Translations under genes and position numbers: made by a program
From: CAYSTL01 sp964516805
GTDB taxonomy: Archaea; Thermoplasmatota; Thermoplasmata; Halarchaeoplasmatales; Halarchaeoplasmataceae
Reading direction: 5' to 3'
NCBI GenBank assembly: GCA_964516805.1
Contig: CAZEXI010000004.1
Location: 1 to 64,000, forward strand
Length of the DNA stretch: 64,000 nucleotides
The notes under the pieces: model-generated
Database searches by the model: none
The model's input: only the letters and a program-made list of their open reading frames with translations
What the model was told of the DNA's origin: nothing
Part shown: piece by piece, positions 9,335-18,866 of the stretch
Position numbering within the stretch: position 1 is the stretch's first letter
Layout of the letters: each line of letters begins with the position of its first letter

Positions 9335-10594
9335 ATGAATATTAAGAAGGTATTGTCCGAGTGTAAAAAAATTGAAGACAAGATTATAGAATACAGAAGA
9401 GAGCTTCATAAATTTCCAGAATTGGAATTTCAGGAAAAAAATACTTCTGATTTTATCAAGAAAAAACTAAAAGACATGGGGATCGAGGCCAAAGAAGGAT
9501 TACTAGATATAGATGATATCGAAAATGAATACGATGAAGATAAGCAAAATGATGTTGAAGATACCAGTGTTCTAGGTATCATAAAGGGTGAAGGTAAAGA
9601 CAATAAAGGAACAGTGTTACTGAGAGCCGATATAGATGCAGTATCTATCAGGGAAACAGACGATCCTGAGCATATTCCAAACAAGGAAGGTTTTAGATCA
9701 AAAAACGATGGTATCATGCATGCCTGTGGACATGATGGACATATGGCTATGTTGTTGGGTGCTGCTCATGTTCTTTCAAAGAATAAGGAAGAAATCAATG
9801 GTGATATCAAACTGATCTTTCAACCAGCTGAAGAAGGTGGTAAAGGGGCTAAACTAATCAGCAAAACAGGTCTACTAGATGACGTAAGTGCTGTCTTCGG
9901 CATGCATGTAAAAATAGATAGAAGATCGGGACATTTTATGATAAACGACGGTCCGATGCACTCTTGTATCGATAAAATAAAGTTGGAGATTATAGGCGGA
10001 GGAGGACATGCAGCTAGACCTCATGAAACTGAAGATCCTTTAGCCATTTCTGCAGAGATGATCACATCTCTCTACAATATGCAGAACCGAGAGATAGATA
10101 GACGTGAACCTGCAATACTTACTATATCTAAAATAAAAGCTGGTAATGCATGGAATGCCATCCCAGATAGAGTTGAAATGGAGGGTACAATAAGGACATT
10201 CGATGAAAATATACGAAAAAAAATACTGAAAAGAACGAAAGAATTAGGAGAATCGTTAACATCCGTACACAACCTAGATTTTAAATTTGAAGATGAAAAA
10301 TTAGGACATCCTACCCTGAATACTGAGAGAGAAGCTGAGATTGCCAGAGAGGCTGCTAGAGACTTGTTCGGTAAAGATAAAGTCACTGAGGGTAAACCGA
10401 GTATGGGTGGTGAGGATTTTGCATATTACCTACAAAAAGTTCCTGGAGCATACATACACATCGGTGTTAGAGATGAAGAAAGAGGATTGATTAAACCACT
10501 GCATAATCCACACTTTGATCTGGATGAATCTGCATTGTACAAAGGAAGTGCTTTACATGTCAGTACAGCTTTAAAGTATCTTGAAAATTTATAA
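9335..10594 (+). CDS. M20-family amidohydrolase/aminoacylase
   Basis: Zinc-dependent M20 amidohydrolase of 419 aa, of the aminoacylase/indole-acetyl-amino-acid hydrolase type. Motifs are LRADIDAVSI (about 96-105), MHACGHDGHMAML (about 128-140) with the metal-binding Cys and His, FQPAEEGGKGA (about 166) with the catalytic Glu, and GGEDFAYYL near the C-terminus. Residues about 58-79 form an acidic insertion before the first motif. It probably releases free amino acids from N-acylated ones or from dipeptides, which fits the peptide-uptake operon next door. Start ATG 9335 has AGGTA 7 nt upstream. Confidence 0.9.
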   Translation: MNIKKVLSECKKIEDKIIEYRRELHKFPELEFQEKNTSDFIKKKLKDMGIEAKEGLLDIDDIENEYDEDKQNDVEDTSVLGIIKGEGKDNKGTVLLRADIDAVSIRETDDPEHIPNKEGFRSKNDGIMHACGHDGHMAMLLGAAHVLSKNKEEINGDIKLIFQPAEEGGKGAKLISKTGLLDDVSAVFGMHVKIDRRSGHFMINDGPMHSCIDKIKLEIIGGGGHAARPHETEDPLAISAEMITSLYNMQNREIDRREPAILTISKIKAGNAWNAIPDRVEMEGTIRTFDENIRKKILKRTKELGESLTSVHNLDFKFEDEKLGHPTLNTEREAEIAREAARDLFGKDKVTEGKPSMGGEDFAYYLQKVPGAYIHIGVRDEERGLIKPLHNPHFDLDESALYKGSALHVSTALKYLENL

Positions 10595-10765
10595 TCAAGG
10601 TTCTAATAATTATAATATCTATTCTAAACTGAAGAACAGTTAAATGTAGTTAATTTATTCAAATGATTTACATATTTCTTAGATTTGGGTTTGTTTTTTA
10701 AATTTGTATTTATTAAAAACAAAAGTTTTATTAAAAAAAACATGTTATTACTAATGGTGCTATTA

Positions 10766-11578
10766 ATGAAGAAAACAAAATTAATTTCAGTCATCCTGAT
10801 TTTTAGTCTGATTTTTGCAAGTTTGGCTATTTCTGGGTGTACGAATGAAGAAACTGAAGAACAGTTAAATCCAAAAGCTAAAATAAATGTACAAAATGCA
10901 GAATTACGTGCAACAGATTCTATGGATACCACGCCTTCCGAAGGGAATGTATACCTTTATTTGAAAGTAGAAATTGAGAGTTTGAATGAGAAAGAAGATT
11001 TATCAATAAATCCATATAGTTTTGAGTTGGTCACAGATAATCAGACAACATATACCGCTTCATTATGGACCACAGACAATATGCCTGATAGTATAACTCC
11101 ACAATCTTCTGAGACCTTTTGGATTGGTTTTGAAATACCTGAGAAAAGAGAAGGAGAAACATTACGTTTTGAACCGAGTTGGTTCCAAGAAGACCCATTC
11201 ACTGCTAGTATTCCCTCTTATGATACTACACCACCAAAAATTGCTAGTTTAGACATTTTAGATGCTGAAGAAAGGAATGAAGATTCTATGGGATTTACAC
11301 CTGATGAAGGAAATATCTACCTATACGTCAATGTTAAAATAGAAAATCTAAAAGACGAAGGAGATTTGTCATTAACTGGTGCTACATTCAAAGTAGAAAC
11401 AGATACTGGCTCAAAATTTAATTCTTGGGAAAAAGCAGGAGATCCCGATAGCATCACATCAGGAAATAGTACTACATTATGGGTTGGATTTGAAATACCT
11501 GAAAGTCAGACCGGAAACACATTACATTATGAACCTATATGGGGAAATGATTTACAATTAGCAATTCCTTCATATTAA
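10766..11578 (+). CDS. Secreted lipoprotein with two tandem DUF4352-like domains
   Basis: A 270-aa lipoprotein: MKKTK, a hydrophobic helix and the lipobox SGC give an anchored protein on the outer face of the membrane. The mature part consists of two similar beta-rich repeats. Each has an S-M-x-x-T-P-x-E-G-N-x-Y-L-Y motif, then a TLWVGFEIPE-like strand and an ending in IPSY. The fold resembles the DUF4352/telomeric-repeat-factor-like immunoprotective domain (by pattern only). I start at ATG 10766 because the upstream in-frame codons would give an implausible second hydrophobic leader; GGTG lies about 7 nt ahead. Confidence 0.75.
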   Translation: MKKTKLISVILIFSLIFASLAISGCTNEETEEQLNPKAKINVQNAELRATDSMDTTPSEGNVYLYLKVEIESLNEKEDLSINPYSFELVTDNQTTYTASLWTTDNMPDSITPQSSETFWIGFEIPEKREGETLRFEPSWFQEDPFTASIPSYDTTPPKIASLDILDAEERNEDSMGFTPDEGNIYLYVNVKIENLKDEGDLSLTGATFKVETDTGSKFNSWEKAGDPDSITSGNSTTLWVGFEIPESQTGNTLHYEPIWGNDLQLAIPSY

Positions 11579-11605
11579 ACCCATTTTTTATCATCTTATT
11601 TTTTA
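11579..11605 (+). terminator. T-rich downstream region of the lipoprotein gene
   Basis: The stop codon is followed by two T-runs (CATTTTTTATC and ATTTTTTATAAC). Archaeal transcription ends at oligo-T tracts without needing a hairpin, so this is a plausible terminator. Inference only. Confidence 0.4.
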
Positions 11606-11706
11606 TAACAATAGATTCTACTAGTATGCTATTTTTGTAATTTTATTTCTAAAAATATTCAGACTAGCTCTCTATACTTTTATCTTTCTTTATAAAGTAA
11701 AGAGGA

Positions 11707-11778
11707 AGCCACTGGCGGGAATCGAACCCGCGACCTATTCCTTACCAAGGAATCGCTATACCTCTAAGCCACAGTGGC
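11707..11778 (-). tRNA. tRNA-Thr (GGT)
   Basis: Seven-base acceptor stem GCCACTG/CAGTGGC, anticodon stem ATTCC/GGAAT with loop TTGGTAA giving anticodon GGT (reads ACC/ACT), and T arm GCGGGTTCGATTCCCGC. No intron. The discriminator base is T(U), as is common for archaeal tRNA-Thr, and CCA is not encoded. It lies alone between a lipoprotein gene and a regulator gene. Confidence 0.95.
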
Positions 11779-11828
11779 AATCACATTGGTTTTTTTAACC
11801 TATCAATCAGCTTTATCGAGATTAGATA

Positions 11829-12266
11829 TTAATGTTTTTCGTCTTTCAGTTCGTCATAATTCCATTTTTTCTTCGTTTCTTCCACTTTCTTCAAGTAAAC
11901 TCTTTCACTAATATCCCCCTCAGCCAACTTGATGTCGTAATTTTCAATCTCATTCTCTGCTCTTCTGATCATACTTTCTCTGTATCTGTCTGCTATCTTG
12001 TCCAGTGTTGCGGTTAATTTCCTACACTCCTTTGTCAATTCGTACATTATCTTCGGTCTACCATCAGGAGGAAAGATTGCATTCCGTTCTACCAATCCCC
12101 AGTCATGTAATTCTAATAGATGTTTATCTACAGCCTGCCTAGTTATTTCCAATTCCTCAGCCAGATCATCAGGATGATCATAACCTTCTTTTAACATATC
12201 TATTATCTTACACCTGGTGCTAGAGGAAAATAAAGACAGTAAATCTTCAGTATAATCTTTCATCAT
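11829..12266 (-). CDS. ArsR-like winged-helix regulator with SHOCT-like tail
   Basis: DNA-binding protein of about 145 aa. The central region is a winged helix: LLSLFSSSTRCKIIDMLKEG, then HPDDLAEELEITRQAVDKHL as the helix-turn-helix, then a wing with GRPKIMYELT. The last 40 residues hold IKLAEGDISERVYLKKVEE, which resembles a SHOCT module. I prefer ATG 12266 to the TTG at 12302: a TATA-like element at 12285-12295 would then give a leaderless mRNA, and the TTG lies inside a perfect palindrome. It is transcribed away from the bactofilin-like gene. Ligand unknown. Confidence 0.8.
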   Translation of the reverse strand: MMKDYTEDLLSLFSSSTRCKIIDMLKEGYDHPDDLAEELEITRQAVDKHLLELHDWGLVERNAIFPPDGRPKIMYELTKECRKLTATLDKIADRYRESMIRRAENEIENYDIKLAEGDISERVYLKKVEETKKKWNYDELKDEKH

Positions 12267-12297
12267 TTTAGTATAAGCAAGCGTATATTTTAACTTT

Positions 12298-12315
12298 TTC
12301 AACTTTAAAGTTGAA
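12298..12315. promoter_or_regulatory. Perfect 18-bp palindrome, candidate operator
   Basis: TTCAACTTTAAAGTTGAA is a perfect inverted repeat with no spacer. On the minus strand it abuts the TATA-like element (12285-12295) of the ArsR-like gene, and it lies about 45 nt upstream of the TATA-like AAATATAAATAC of the opposite gene. Position and symmetry fit a site for a homodimeric winged-helix protein, most simply the neighbouring regulator. Binding is inference. Confidence 0.6.
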
Positions 12316-12360
12316 GATATTTAATCTGATTTTGTGCTTATCTAATTTTATATTCAAAAT

Positions 12361-12372
12361 AAATATAAATAC
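12361..12372 (+). promoter_or_regulatory. Probable TATA box of the bactofilin-like gene
   Basis: AAATATAAATAC lies about 40 nt before ATG 12412. An RNA starting about 25 nt downstream of it would carry the AGGTG ribosome-binding site at 12401-12405 in a short leader. Confidence 0.45.
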
Positions 12373-12411
12373 TAATCCTACCTTATCTATATCAACAAAA
12401 AGGTGTTCAAA

Positions 12412-13311
12412 ATGGATAAAGAAATATTAAGAAAGTTGGACGAAAGGCTTGCTAAAGGTGAAATCTCAGAGGAACTCTACAATGAAATAAAAGCAAGATA
12501 TGAAGGGGAAGAAGAAGAAATAGAAGATGAAGAGATGGAAGAACTTGATGAAGAAGTAGAACTAGAGTTAAAAGAAGAAAGGGAAGAAAAAAAACCAGAA
12601 GAAAAGAAACAAAAAAGAGTTAGTATTTCTGGAGTCTCAAAAATAGATGGCTGCAACTGTGAGATATTCCGTTCTTCAGGAGCCTCAAAAGTGAGTGGTG
12701 ACCTAAAAGCAGATGACGCAGATATATCAGGATCAACTAAAATTTCAGGTGATGTTTTTGTGAAAACACTCGATTCGAGTGGAAGTCTAAAGATCGACGG
12801 TGATACAGAAGCAAAGTCACTAGACTTGAGCGGTGCTACAAAATTCGATGGGAAAGTAAAGGCGGATAAAATAGATTCAAGCGGTTCAACAAAATTTCAA
12901 TCAGATATTGAAGTAAAGGATTTCGATGGATCAGGATCGTTCAAAGCAGAATCTAACATCACTTCAGACATATTCAACGCCAGTGGTGCATTCAAAATAA
13001 ATGGAACCCTCAAAGGAGAGGAAATAAATCTTAACCCTGCAGGAAACTGTAAGATAAAAGAAATAGAAGGCGGAAATATAATAGTAGAAGCCGCCTCCTC
13101 AGGACTTTTATCCTTCGGTTTTGGAGGAAGCGGTTCTTTGACAAGTGATAAAATCAAAGGAAATGAAATCTATTTAGAAAATACTAAATGTAAATTAGTG
13201 GAAGGAAACAAAGTAAAGATAGGTCCTGGCTGTAAAATAGATACTGTCAAAGCAAAGAAACTAAAAGTTCATGAATCTGCAAGCGTAAAAAATAAAGAAA
13301 AAACAGAGTGA
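12412..13311 (+). CDS. Bactofilin-like polymer-forming protein with SHOCT-like head
   Basis: 299 aa. Residues 1-28 (DERLAKGEISEELYNEIKARY) resemble a SHOCT oligomerisation module. An acidic linker of about 35 residues follows. From about residue 65 to 260 there is a regular repeat of SG-x-x-K with alternating hydrophobic residues every 15-20 aa, typical of right-handed beta-helix proteins of the bactofilin/DUF4097 type. No signal peptide or membrane helix, so it is probably cytoplasmic and may form filaments or a scaffold. ATG 12412 is chosen over GTG 12403 because AGGTG lies 6 nt ahead. Function unknown. Confidence 0.75.
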   Translation: MDKEILRKLDERLAKGEISEELYNEIKARYEGEEEEIEDEEMEELDEEVELELKEEREEKKPEEKKQKRVSISGVSKIDGCNCEIFRSSGASKVSGDLKADDADISGSTKISGDVFVKTLDSSGSLKIDGDTEAKSLDLSGATKFDGKVKADKIDSSGSTKFQSDIEVKDFDGSGSFKAESNITSDIFNASGAFKINGTLKGEEINLNPAGNCKIKEIEGGNIIVEAASSGLLSFGFGGSGSLTSDKIKGNEIYLENTKCKLVEGNKVKIGPGCKIDTVKAKKLKVHESASVKNKEKTE

Positions 13312-16300
13312 TCATATACCTCTAGTATTTTCATACCATTTACGGATCTCGTAATCCGATACCCTTTTCTTTTTATTCTTTTTGTCTATCCTTACACCCA
13401 TATTATGATCATAGGCCCATTCCCTTATTGTTTTCTTATATTTATTGGGCCCCTCAAATTTCTTCACATTTACCAAACCGTCTGATATCCTAGCTGTGAA
13501 GGCTGCTACCATTTCTGGACCATCAAAGACCACATGACATGTACCAAGATCAAATTTATCTTTTATCTCATCTCTAAAGTACAAGTTCAATCTATCTTTG
13601 GTGCTGAGAACAAAATCTCCTTCAAAGCTGATATCCTCTATTTCATCAATACCTTCATCAAGCATCCAGTAAACAGTATCATCATTCTTTTTAAGGAAAC
13701 CTTTGACCATTAATCCTTCTTCAACCAGTACTGATAAGATCTTTCTCAACTCAGCCATAGGGAAATTAATACCAAGATAAGAAGATAATCGCTCTGCTGA
13801 AAACACACCAAAGTTTTCAAACATCCATTTGACTACTTCTTTTTTAGCATTCCATGGTGATATTTCAGCTGGTGGAGTTAATACGTATCTATTTTCATGG
13901 TCTCTGCCTATGACCAGACCTTCATAAAGGTCATCGATTGCCTCTTTTGTTCTTGTTGTACTATATGGAGACTGATGATAGATGGTCCTTTTTGGAACCG
14001 GCTGCTTTTCATTGATTATCTTCTGAACTGTCTCCATTGCAGAATCGATGTCTACATTTTTTGCTGTTTTATAAATGGAAGTTTCCCTTGGTAATGCATA
14101 TAAATAATAAGATGGTATCATCTTTCCAGCGTATACTTCCCCTCTTCTGTACAACCAGTCCAGTGAATAAAACTCATCTACTCTAGGCCTTAATTCAAAA
14201 TCTGACCTTAACCCCTTCATCCCTTTCAATGCTTCTTTTGGATCTGTATATTTATCACCAAACACCTTCTGTCTGTAAAGGACATAAGTTTTCAGGTCTT
14301 CTTCTTCTAATACATCTTCCACGATATTACCTTTCACCAGCATACCCTGGATCATGGTATATCCGTTTTCAAAAAATACTGACAATTTCTCTTCTGATAA
14401 GGTCGAGACATCCTTATTTTGATGGTTCCTTATCCTTACTATATCATATCCTTCAAGATTATGATATTCCATCATCTCATCTATTGCTTCTAGAGCTTCG
14501 TCCAAACATGATTCATCATCAAGGTCTAGATGTCTAACTTCTATACATCCACTCATCTTCCATCTCTCTATACCACCGATGACCTCACCATCCTTAACTA
14601 TAGGAAATACCCAGTCATCGCCATATCGAGAGTAGATTTCAGCCCACATAGGTCTGGTATACGGGTCTCTTTTTGACAATATCCTCAATTTCTCATGCTC
14701 ATTACCAGAGACCTCTTTCAAAATATCGACTTCATCCTGCAGTAAGTAAAGTTCCCTGCTTGAAGAACCTACCTGGATCTTTGTTACTTCGCCCTCATGG
14801 ATCATACGTGATACGATCGATTCAACTTCCCTTCCGTTGAATCCAGTCTGATATCTTAGATCAGAGAATGAAATAGGACCGTTGCCTTTTATAAATCTTC
14901 TAACTATCCTTTTCTTAGCTACATCTTTATCTACTGGTTCAATATCAAGGGCTCTATACTTGTTTTTAGAAGACCAACCTTCCTTACCTGTATATTCTCT
15001 AATTATGTAGAGATTTTTATCAAGCTTCTTAACTATCTCTTTGACTCTATCATTTTTTAGATCACTTTTCTTCTTTAACTTACGCAACGTTCTAGCTTCC
15101 CCAGTTTGTATAAGATGTAATATATTTCTCTCATCTTCGTTAAGTTCGCTATCTTCTCTATAAGCTCCAACAAATAATGGTATATCATTTTTGAAGGCAT
15201 ATCTTACTTTTCCTTTGATGAATCTACCTTCTACTATCTTACCATTTTCTCTCATCTCCTTCCATTTGTCAAGTGAAAAATTCTCTACTCTGTGGAAGAC
15301 ATCATATGACATGCTGGCTTCTGTGAATAATTCGAAGTACTCTTCTATCGAACCCACTTTACCGAACTGTTTTTCAGCCTTGTATTCAGCTATCTTTTCC
15401 TCTGATACATGTTCTCCTTCAGGGAATCTTAATGATTGATAATCTTCATGGAGCATGTACTGCTCTCCTTCACCCATAACTAGTCTACCTGAGACAACTT
15501 TGTTCTGCTCCACCAAATTGTTTAGGGCTTTTTGAGTCAAGTCCTCTCCAAGATCCAAAGTATAGGCTATTTCTTCTAAACTTCTAGGAGCCTCATATTC
15601 GAGATGATCTGAAATAATATTCTCAACAGATTCAAGATTCGTATCTTCCTTTTCAAGCAAACCATATTTGAATTTCCCTTCCTCAGTTATACCTTTTCTA
15701 GTAACAAGCAGTTTTCTCTCCATATCTCTTATTATATTATCGATATCTTTCAATCTCAGATTAGTCTCTTCGTAAATCTGTTTTTTAGTCTTGACACCTT
15801 CTTTTAAGGATTCGATAACTGGGGTACTGCCGTGAGGCTGTTCACCTTGATCCAAGGAGTGTAGATAAACTTCCAAGTCTTCTGTAAGAACATATTTAAC
15901 ATCACCAACCCAGATGGATTGTATCTTTCCATCATTCAACAGCTCCTTGGACCACTTTCTAACTGTATCGAATGGTTTATCTGTACGATTGAATATGTTA
16001 TTACCTCTCTCATTCAATACATGGACTGGTTGTAACTTCTTGATTATGTCCAGCATCTCTTCTTTCTTGTTAAATGTAGGTTTCTTTTCAAAATAATATT
16101 CTTCGACAACTTCACTTTCAAACTTGAATTTTTCTATCTCTTCCTTAGGGATCACCTGTTCTAGCACTTTTTGATGGAACTGTCTCAATAGAGCACTCTT
16201 ATCCTCCATCATTATAACGTCGGAGACTCCTACCATTATTACATTGTGAGCAAATGGTGATGGTGTGTTATTGTAGTCCTCTATACGTACTTCCATCTCA

Positions 16301-18705
16301 CCTTCATCTATCCACTTCAAGACCTCTTTAGCATGTTTTAGATCTAAAACCTGGTAAAGAATTTCATTGTAAGTTTCTTTAATTATCGGGAAATCATCAA
16401 CACTATGAAGTCTGTCCAGTATTTTTCTAGACCTCAATTTCTGTTTTGATACTGAAATATCTCTACCTTTGTAATTCCTCAATATCATCAAAGCTCGACT
16501 TGCACAATGTCTAAATCTCTGTTTGAATAGTTCAGTATCTTTAACACAGCTCTTCAAAGTTTCATCAATATTTTTATAATCAACAAGATCGACCACTTCA
16601 TCTATCTCTATCTTTTTAGGAGTAGTTATCATGAAATTGTCATCTGTAACTGACACATTCGTATTACAGTTATATTTCTTAGAAATCTTATAAGCGAAAG
16701 CTCTGGACAGTGCGTCATTTGTCCTTCTTCCAAAGCATGCATGGAATATCAGATTATATTTACCATCCTGGTCTATATGTCCCTCTACAAGTAACCTTTT
16801 ATCTGTCGGTAAATCTTTGATAACACCCATCTGTTCTTTGACATAACTTACGATTGTCTGGGCTGAACCCTTATCTATGTGGTAATTATCCATAAGCCAG
16901 TCAAGAACATCATCATCGTTCACCCTTTCAGATAGCTTTCTTCTGAATCTGCCTATTCCAACAGATAGATCAAAGCTTCTTGGAAGCATCTCACCAGACC
17001 AGCTGGGTACTGTTGGTTTCTTACCTGCAGCATCCTTAACAAAAACTTTTGTCCCTCTCGTATGCAGGAATTCGTACGAATGACTTCCAAGAACGAAAAC
17101 ATCTCCTTTAGCCAATCTCTCCACGAACTTTTCAGATAGCGTTCCCAAAGGCACCCCTTTATCAGAATAAACTCTATAACTCGAATCAGAAGGTATCGTA
17201 CCTATATTCATGTAATAGAGCATCTGAGAGCCACCCTTTTTACCGATGACTCCTTCATCTTCATTGTACCATATCTTAGGATATACTTTCTCTAGTTTTG
17301 TTCCTCCTAGATAATCCAAAACACTTAGAAAATCATCCTTGGATAAATCATGATAACAATATGATTTTTTGATGAGTTCATAAGCTTCGTCTACATCCCA
17401 CCTGTGTTCGATACTCATTCCAATTATAGCCTGGGCTAATACATCTAAATTGTTTGTAGGTATGTTTACTCTATCGATCTCATGCTGATAGGCTTGATAT
17501 GTCAAAACAGTACACTCTACCAAGTCATCCTTTTCGAAAACGATCATTCTTCCTTTCGAGGTTTCACCTATAGAGTGACCTGCCCTACCTACTCTCTGCA
17601 GTCCTTTAGCCACATTCTTAGGTGATCCCACCTGAACAACAAGATCGATATAACCAACATCTATACCCAATTCCAATGATGTTGAAGACACAGCTGCTTC
17701 CAATTCACCGTATTTTAATGAATCTTCAACATCCAATCGGGTCTCTTTACTTAGACTGCCGTGATGCGCAGCTATCTCTTCTATCCCTCTATCTTTCAAT
17801 TTATAAGCAACATTCTCAGCACCACTACGTGTGTTAGTGAATACCAAAGTTGTTCGATGATCCAGGACCATCTCCTTTAACTTATCGTACATCCTGGAAT
17901 TGACTATCTCATAAGGCAGTAAAGTCATGTCTTCTACTGGGGATATGACAGATAGGTCCAATCTTTTCTCCCCCATGACCTCTATAATATTAACAGGTCT
18001 TGGCTTTCCATTCTCAAAACCTCCAAGGTATTTGGCTATCTCTTCTATCGGTGCTTGTGTTGCTGATAGTCCTATCCTTGTCATCTCACTTTTTACATGG
18101 TCTTCTAGACGTTCTGTATTTAATGAAAGGAAAACTCCTCTTTTTGATGAAGAGATCTCGTGTATCTCATCGTTAATAAAGTACTGTACATCATCGAATT
18201 TTTCTCTAAATTTAGGCGATGATAATACCAAACCCAGACTTTCAGGAGTTGTGATAAAGATATGTGGCGGGTTCTTGGCCATCTTCCTCCTTTCTTTTTG
18301 AGATGTATCTCCAGACCTGATAGCTGTCTTAATTTCAGGAACCTTCATACCTTTCTTTTCAGCAAGTTCCTTTATCTCGTCAAGTGGTTCTTCTAGATTT
18401 TTGTGTATATCATTAGCCAATGCTTTCAGGGGAGACACATAAACACAGTATATTTTATCTTCCAGCTCATCTTCTTTGTCCAGCTTGTACAACTCGTTGA
18501 TTATAGATAAAAATGCGGTGAGTGTTTTTCCTGAACCCGTCGGTGACGATACTAGAACGTTCTCTCTTTCATGTATAAGCGGTATTGCATAACCTTGGGG
18601 CTCTGTAAGTGCATCAAATTTTTTGTTGAACCATTCAGCTATCAATGGTTCCATCAAATCAAGGATATCTTCCTTATCCTTTTCCTCTGTGACCCGTGTT
18701 ATCAT
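13312..18705 (-). CDS. lhr: Very large Lhr-type ATP-dependent helicase
   Basis: About 1800 aa, roughly twice the 850-950 aa of common archaeal Lhr proteins. Walker A SSPTGSGKT, the DEIH box in FINDEIHEI, and motif VI QRVGRAGHSIGETSKGR are intact. The SF2 core and the Lhr winged-helix/beta-barrel domain occupy about the first 850 residues. The rest contains repeated winged-helix-like segments and a C-terminal part (GVFSAERLSSYLG and following) that resembles the HTH_42/AlkZ-like CTD of bacterial Lhr. Such proteins unwind 3'-tailed DNA or RNA:DNA in repair. The start is uncertain: ATG 18705 has AGGT upstream and matches the usual N-terminal length; ATG 18738 and TTG 18774 are alternatives. Cytoplasmic. 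Confidence 0.85.
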   Translation of the reverse strand: MITRVTEEKDKEDILDLMEPLIAEWFNKKFDALTEPQGYAIPLIHERENVLVSSPTGSGKTLTAFLSIINELYKLDKEDELEDKIYCVYVSPLKALANDIHKNLEEPLDEIKELAEKKGMKVPEIKTAIRSGDTSQKERRKMAKNPPHIFITTPESLGLVLSSPKFREKFDDVQYFINDEIHEISSSKRGVFLSLNTERLEDHVKSEMTRIGLSATQAPIEEIAKYLGGFENGKPRPVNIIEVMGEKRLDLSVISPVEDMTLLPYEIVNSRMYDKLKEMVLDHRTTLVFTNTRSGAENVAYKLKDRGIEEIAAHHGSLSKETRLDVEDSLKYGELEAAVSSTSLELGIDVGYIDLVVQVGSPKNVAKGLQRVGRAGHSIGETSKGRMIVFEKDDLVECTVLTYQAYQHEIDRVNIPTNNLDVLAQAIIGMSIEHRWDVDEAYELIKKSYCYHDLSKDDFLSVLDYLGGTKLEKVYPKIWYNEDEGVIGKKGGSQMLYYMNIGTIPSDSSYRVYSDKGVPLGTLSEKFVERLAKGDVFVLGSHSYEFLHTRGTKVFVKDAAGKKPTVPSWSGEMLPRSFDLSVGIGRFRRKLSERVNDDDVLDWLMDNYHIDKGSAQTIVSYVKEQMGVIKDLPTDKRLLVEGHIDQDGKYNLIFHACFGRRTNDALSRAFAYKISKKYNCNTNVSVTDDNFMITTPKKIEIDEVVDLVDYKNIDETLKSCVKDTELFKQRFRHCASRALMILRNYKGRDISVSKQKLRSRKILDRLHSVDDFPIIKETYNEILYQVLDLKHAKEVLKWIDEGEMEVRIEDYNNTPSPFAHNVIMVGVSDVIMMEDKSALLRQFHQKVLEQVIPKEEIEKFKFESEVVEEYYFEKKPTFNKKEEMLDIIKKLQPVHVLNERGNNIFNRTDKPFDTVRKWSKELLNDGKIQSIWVGDVKYVLTEDLEVYLHSLDQGEQPHGSTPVIESLKEGVKTKKQIYEETNLRLKDIDNIIRDMERKLLVTRKGITEEGKFKYGLLEKEDTNLESVENIISDHLEYEAPRSLEEIAYTLDLGEDLTQKALNNLVEQNKVVSGRLVMGEGEQYMLHEDYQSLRFPEGEHVSEEKIAEYKAEKQFGKVGSIEEYFELFTEASMSYDVFHRVENFSLDKWKEMRENGKIVEGRFIKGKVRYAFKNDIPLFVGAYREDSELNEDERNILHLIQTGEARTLRKLKKKSDLKNDRVKEIVKKLDKNLYIIREYTGKEGWSSKNKYRALDIEPVDKDVAKKRIVRRFIKGNGPISFSDLRYQTGFNGREVESIVSRMIHEGEVTKIQVGSSSRELYLLQDEVDILKEVSGNEHEKLRILSKRDPYTRPMWAEIYSRYGDDWVFPIVKDGEVIGGIERWKMSGCIEVRHLDLDDESCLDEALEAIDEMMEYHNLEGYDIVRIRNHQNKDVSTLSEEKLSVFFENGYTMIQGMLVKGNIVEDVLEEEDLKTYVLYRQKVFGDKYTDPKEALKGMKGLRSDFELRPRVDEFYSLDWLYRRGEVYAGKMIPSYYLYALPRETSIYKTAKNVDIDSAMETVQKIINEKQPVPKRTIYHQSPYSTTRTKEAIDDLYEGLVIGRDHENRYVLTPPAEISPWNAKKEVVKWMFENFGVFSAERLSSYLGINFPMAELRKILSVLVEEGLMVKGFLKKNDDTVYWMLDEGIDEIEDISFEGDFVLSTKDRLNLYFRDEIKDKFDLGTCHVVFDGPEMVAAFTARISDGLVNVKKFEGPNKYKKTIREWAYDHNMGVRIDKKNKKKRVSDYEIRKWYENTRGI

Positions 18706-18805
18706 GGTTTCGATACCTATCGACAGTGTCGAATTCATGTCTACGATTAAGGTGTTTAATAATCTTTTCCTCAAATATCTATGAAAATAATATTTATCCT
18801 ACATT

Positions 18806-18821
18806 GCCTATTTATATATTT
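18806..18821 (-). promoter_or_regulatory. Probable TATA box of the lhr-like gene
   Basis: On the minus strand this reads AAAATATATAAATAGG, a near-ideal archaeal BRE/TATA element. RNA would begin around 18785. No other gene lies between, so it should serve the helicase. Confidence 0.4.
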
Positions 18822-18866
18822 TAGACATTACTGGTGATAATATAAATAATTAAAAGAAAAGGGATT

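Noticed and set aside
12640..13000. Regular repeats as a CRISPR-like array
   Set aside because: The period is protein-level (SG-x-x-K beta-helix repeat); the DNA is not repeated exactly and there are no uniform spacers.
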